Shown here piece by piece: positions 61,407 through 64,000 of a stretch of DNA of 64,000 nucleotides (the first letter of the stretch is position 1; every line of letters starts with the position of its first letter). A program made the translations under genes and the position numbers. This DNA comes from Thermococcaceae archaeon (GTDB taxonomy: Archaea; Methanobacteriota_B; Thermococci; Thermococcales; Thermococcaceae), in contig JASGLT010000003.1 in assembly GCA_030156945.1 (NCBI GenBank), positions 62,001-126,000 of the forward strand, read 5' to 3'. The notes under the pieces were generated by a model. It was not told the origin of the DNA. It made no database searches and saw nothing but the letters and a program-made list of their open reading frames with translations.

Positions 61407-62355
61407 AAAGCTCCCTCTTTATTTCCTTCTTCAGTGCCTCTATCATCTCTATGAGTTCATCGGCATCCCTGACCTCTTTGAGACTCTCCTTTGGTATAAT
61501 AGGAATCTCCCCCACGACTTCTGTTTTCGTTTTTTCAAGAATAAAGACACCTTCGCTGTTTACTATTTTGCCGACTTCTGCCACCATCTCAGCCCGTTTT
61601 ACCGTCGATCGGGTTTTCTTCTCATCAATCCCAGTCAGAATCTTCAGTTCGTCCTCCCTAGAGACGGCATTAAAGGGGGCCCTCTTAACCTTAACCACTC
61701 CGAGACCCAGGGACTTCAAGCGCTCAAATATCTCCTTTTCCAGAGGATTTTCGGGTTCAGCATCGAGTTTGGTCTCCAGGGGGGCATTAAGGACGTTTAT
61801 GGGCTCAGCAAGGGCCTCGTTGAATATTTCCTCAAGCCTCATGGCGACTTCGAGGGATACGGCGCTTTCATTCCTCTCATAGTTGAGGATGCTCTTTCTG
61901 GAAACTCCAACAAGCTCAGCAAGCTCCCCGACCGAATAACCGTGCTTTTCACGCAATGCCCTCAGCAGCTGACCGTTTATCCTCACGTACAGACCTCCCC
62001 TTTCGGCAAAGACTGCGGGGAGCTCGTTCTCGGCAATGATCTCGTAAAGAGTTTCTGGTCTCAGGGCATATACACCGAAACGCTCGTAAACAACCCCCTC
62101 CTCCAAGTCGGTGTTCTTGCTTTTCAGCCCCACTATAAGCGGAGATGCGTTGAAAAACCGGGCCAGCCTCTTAAGGTCTTCAACCTGCTCCTCGGTTATC
62201 GTGTCTATATTCACCACGACCTTCAGGAAAAGAAGCAGGAACAACCTACTCGCAGCTATGTCAAAACAGGCCCCTCTAAGGTCCAGCCGGGCAGTCCTAT
62301 ACCCTGCAGTCTGGAGTATCCTCTCAACAGTCTTTATCAGCCTCTCCCTCTCCAT
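61399..62355 (-). CDS. COG1395-like transcriptional regulator (XRE-type HTH)
   Basis: 318 residues. The N-terminal half (CFDIAASRLFLLLFLKVVVNIDTI) is a nuclease-like fold used for sensing, and an XRE-type helix-turn-helix follows at about 130-185 (LRALREKHGYSVGELAELVGVSRKSILNYERNESAVSLEVAMRLEEIF), then a C-terminal domain. This layout is COG1395, an archaeal family of predicted regulators. ATG 62355 has AAAGGTG; the upstream extension overlaps the divergent gene. Its stop overlaps the HD gene end by 8 bp. Confidence 0.85.
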   Translation of the reverse strand: MERERLIKTVERILQTAGYRTARLDLRGACFDIAASRLFLLLFLKVVVNIDTITEEQVEDLKRLARFFNASPLIVGLKSKNTDLEEGVVYERFGVYALRPETLYEIIAENELPAVFAERGGLYVRINGQLLRALREKHGYSVGELAELVGVSRKSILNYERNESAVSLEVAMRLEEIFNEALAEPINVLNAPLETKLDAEPENPLEKEIFERLKSLGLGVVKVKRAPFNAVSREDELKILTGIDEKKTRSTVKRAEMVAEVGKIVNSEGVFILEKTKTEVVGEIPIIPKESLKEVRDADELIEMIEALKKEIKRELFS

Positions 62356-62399
62356 CACCTTTAAATACGCTTTTCCCTTAATAAACTTAAGGTGTCTCC

Positions 62400-62933
62400 A
62401 TGCGCCCAAAAATAATCTCCGGAAGAAAAGTTTTCCTGAGCGTCCCCACTAAAGAGGACATGAAAAAAGCCTGGCTGTGGTACAACGACCGGGACGTGAG
62501 GAGGTACCTCTCCCACCCCGAGGCTATCTTCTTCTATGAGGATGAGATGGAATGGTACGAAAGCCTCAGGCGAGAAAAGCACAAAGAACGCGTTTTTTCG
62601 GTTATAGAGAACAGCTCGGAATCTCTGGTTGGGTTCGTAGGGCTTCACCAGATAGACATGTACAACAGGCATGCAGAGCTTGGATACTTCATTTCAAAGG
62701 AGTTCTGGGGAAGAGGATACGCCACGGAAGCGGTCCGACTTGCCCTTCTGTATGCATTCAACTGGCTCAACCTCAGAAAGGTTTACGCCAGGGTCTATGA
62801 GAGCAACCTGGCTTCAATAAGGGTTCTGGAAAAGAACGGTTTTGTGCTCTCCGGAAGGTTGCACAAGCACGAATACATTCCTGAGGAAGGTTTCGTTGAC
62901 CTCCTCATCTACGAGAGATTCCGCCAGGGATGA
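62400..62933 (+). CDS. GNAT-family N-acetyltransferase (RimJ/RimL-like)
   Basis: 177 residues. The GNAT acetyl-CoA site is ELGYFISKEFWGRGYATEAVRLAL, followed by YARVYESNLASIRVLEKNGFVLSGRLHKHEY and FVDLLIYER, the RimJ/RimL/SpeG-like pattern. The substrate is unknown. The start lies about 20 bp from TTAATAAAC, and AAGGTG provides a ribosome-binding site. It is divergent from the regulator. Confidence 0.88.
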   Translation: MRPKIISGRKVFLSVPTKEDMKKAWLWYNDRDVRRYLSHPEAIFFYEDEMEWYESLRREKHKERVFSVIENSSESLVGFVGLHQIDMYNRHAELGYFISKEFWGRGYATEAVRLALLYAFNWLNLRKVYARVYESNLASIRVLEKNGFVLSGRLHKHEYIPEEGFVDLLIYERFRQG

Positions 62934-63014
62934 AGGGAAGAATACCCTTTAGCCAACACTGTTAAGTGGACAAACATTAAAAAGTTGGACCGTACACTCT
63001 CCGGAGGTTGGAAA

Positions 63015-64000
63015 ATGAGGAAGCTACTCCTGGTTTTGCTCCTGATAGTTATCATCTCAAGCGGCTGTATAGGAAGTTCACCCAGCTCAAAAACATCAAC
63101 GACTACCAGTGGGAGCATTACAAGTTCAACGGGTACTTCGATTTCCCCTCAAACCACCACGACAACGTCACCGGTTCCCTCGAACTCAACGGAAACTCCC
63201 GAAAACCCCGAGACCCCTATTCCGTCATGGGACTCTAACGTGACCGGAATGAAAGCGGCCCAGGGGATTTATGTTGAAGTTGATCCAAGGACTGTCCTTA
63301 TTGAAGTGATAATCAGACTTGCAAACTCCAAAACTCTAAAAGACAACAGGCCAGAGGCGCTCGGGATTTCTCCCTCACGCTATCAGTACCTAAAGGACAT
63401 TGACGAATACTTTGGGCCCTACCAGGATTCCAGAGCGGTAGAAATTGCAAAGAAATTGGCTGACAAGGGAATGGACGTAGGAGACATGATTTACTTTGCC
63501 TTACAGCTTGATCCGCGGGATTTTTCAAAGGCTGGAAATTGGGAAATTCTGCTCTCTAAAAACCCAGCCCTAAGCGAAGAAGAGCTCGATGAGTTTGCTA
63601 GGGCAGTTAGGGATTTTGCGGTGGAAAGCAACTTTCAGAAGTTCTACAGGGCAAAGAAGGAGTTTTATGGAGACGTGGTTCAAAAATTCATTGAGGAAAA
63701 TCCTGAACTCGAAGAGATTAAAGACCTTGGCAGCTCATACTTCAGGACAAACGTGTCTTCTTGGCATCTGGTACTCCTCCCGGCCACTTCAAGGGTGGTT
63801 TACGCCAAATCATTCCAAGGAGACGAAGGGATCGTTTTATATGGAGCACTCGGCCTTTCTGGCGAAAAAGAGGGAATTCCCGAGTTCCATACTGGCAGGG
63901 GGCCTCAAGTAGAGTGGATTCCGGCTTACATTCTGTGGATGTTTTCAAATCCACTTGTTGAACCCGTTGTGGAGCAGAACAGTGAGGCCATCGGCAAGTA
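63015..64000 (+). CDS. DUF4932-like lipoprotein, C-terminus beyond the window
   Basis: The frame from ATG 63015 is open to the right edge (328 codons). A lipoprotein signal (LLLVLLLIVIISSGC, Cys18 for lipidation) is followed by a Ser/Thr/Pro-rich linker to about residue 70, then YVEVDPRTVLIEVIIRL and EYFGPYQDSRAVEIAKKL, which resemble the DUF4932 domain. It is anchored to the outer face of the membrane. GGAGGT precedes the start by 6 nt. Function unknown. Confidence 0.82.
   Translation, partial: MRKLLLVLLLIVIISSGCIGSSPSSKTSTTTSGSITSSTGTSISPQTTTTTSPVPSNSTETPENPETPIPSWDSNVTGMKAAQGIYVEVDPRTVLIEVIIRLANSKTLKDNRPEALGISPSRYQYLKDIDEYFGPYQDSRAVEIAKKLADKGMDVGDMIYFALQLDPRDFSKAGNWEILLSKNPALSEEELDEFARAVRDFAVESNFQKFYRAKKEFYGDVVQKFIEENPELEEIKDLGSSYFRTNVSSWHLVLLPATSRVVYAKSFQGDEGIVLYGALGLSGEKEGIPEFHTGRGPQVEWIPAYILWMFSNPLVEPVVEQNSEAIGK

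Noticed and set aside
1-64000. Insertion sequences, integrases or a provirus
   Set aside because: No transposase, integrase or structural phage gene was recognised; the tRNA-Glu gene shows no partial 3' repeat nearby that would mark an integration.

Overview
The window is a 64 kb piece of a hyperthermophilic euryarchaeal chromosome, almost certainly Thermococcus (order Thermococcales). Evidence is the archaeal information-processing set (Rio1, aIF1A, RNase HII, EF-2 with its diphthamide histidine, Trm1, L35Ae, pelota, Trm5, Trm10, ValRS), TATA/BRE-type promoters, strong GGTGAT or GGAGGT ribosome-binding sites, tightly packed genes with ATGA overlaps, and a tRNA-Glu with encoded CCA. No rRNA, CRISPR array, insertion sequence or prophage was seen.

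Layout. 0-3.9 kb: Rio1 (partial), aIF1A, a zinc/manganese-type ABC ATPase plus permease, RNase HII, MptA. 4.1-8.8 kb: an accessory operon of a small Tyr-rich secreted protein, two paralogous single-span ectodomain proteins, an ABC-2 type permease, a small double-span protein and an ABC ATPase. It is bracketed by a 16-bp direct repeat, and the right copy lies in a strongly folded 88-nt element inside the 3' end of the ATPase gene. This is the best candidate for an undescribed system. 8.8-19.6 kb: HD hydrolase, a decayed DUF6516 toxin-like pair, EF-2, Trm1, L35Ae, prolidase, pelota, an overlapping AIR-synthase-like/PP-loop pair. 19.8-22.4 kb: FeoA-FeoB-FeoC-like iron uptake operon with two putative DtxR-type operators. 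22.4-35.6 kb: sugar-nucleotide enzyme with a 30-bp palindromic promoter, diadenylate cyclase DacZ, UbiX, Lrp regulator, CYTH enzyme, YchF, CorA (broken), aspartate racemase (broken), cupin, TldD/TldE, an AAA ATPase, Trm5, an SDR. 35.7-42.7 kb: tRNA-Glu, Trm10, a second AAA ATPase with a double palindromic promoter, ValRS, a broken methyltransferase, prephenate dehydratase. 42.7-54.3 kb: a cobalamin assembly/salvage cluster (CobD, CbiB, CobZ, CobS, CobY, CobQ, CobT, CbiZ) interspersed with PIN-type toxin-antitoxin genes, a radical SAM enzyme and unknown membrane proteins. 54.3-56.1 kb: MoaB and MoeA. 56.2-56.5 kb: a minus-strand RNA folding into three H/ACA units with ACA, ACA and ATA boxes. 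56.5-64 kb: an accessory region with a DUF835 membrane protein, two LuxE/PaaK-like adenylating enzymes in divergent orientation (one broken), a second HD hydrolase, a COG1395 regulator, a GNAT acetyltransferase and a DUF4932 lipoprotein running off the end.

A recurring theme is recently lost genes: four genes are each intact apart from one nonsense codon or one extra base, a fifth has two frameshifts, and a VapC gene is reduced to nine codons. These may be true decay, recoding or sequence errors. All functional calls come from reading protein motifs by eye; no database search was run.
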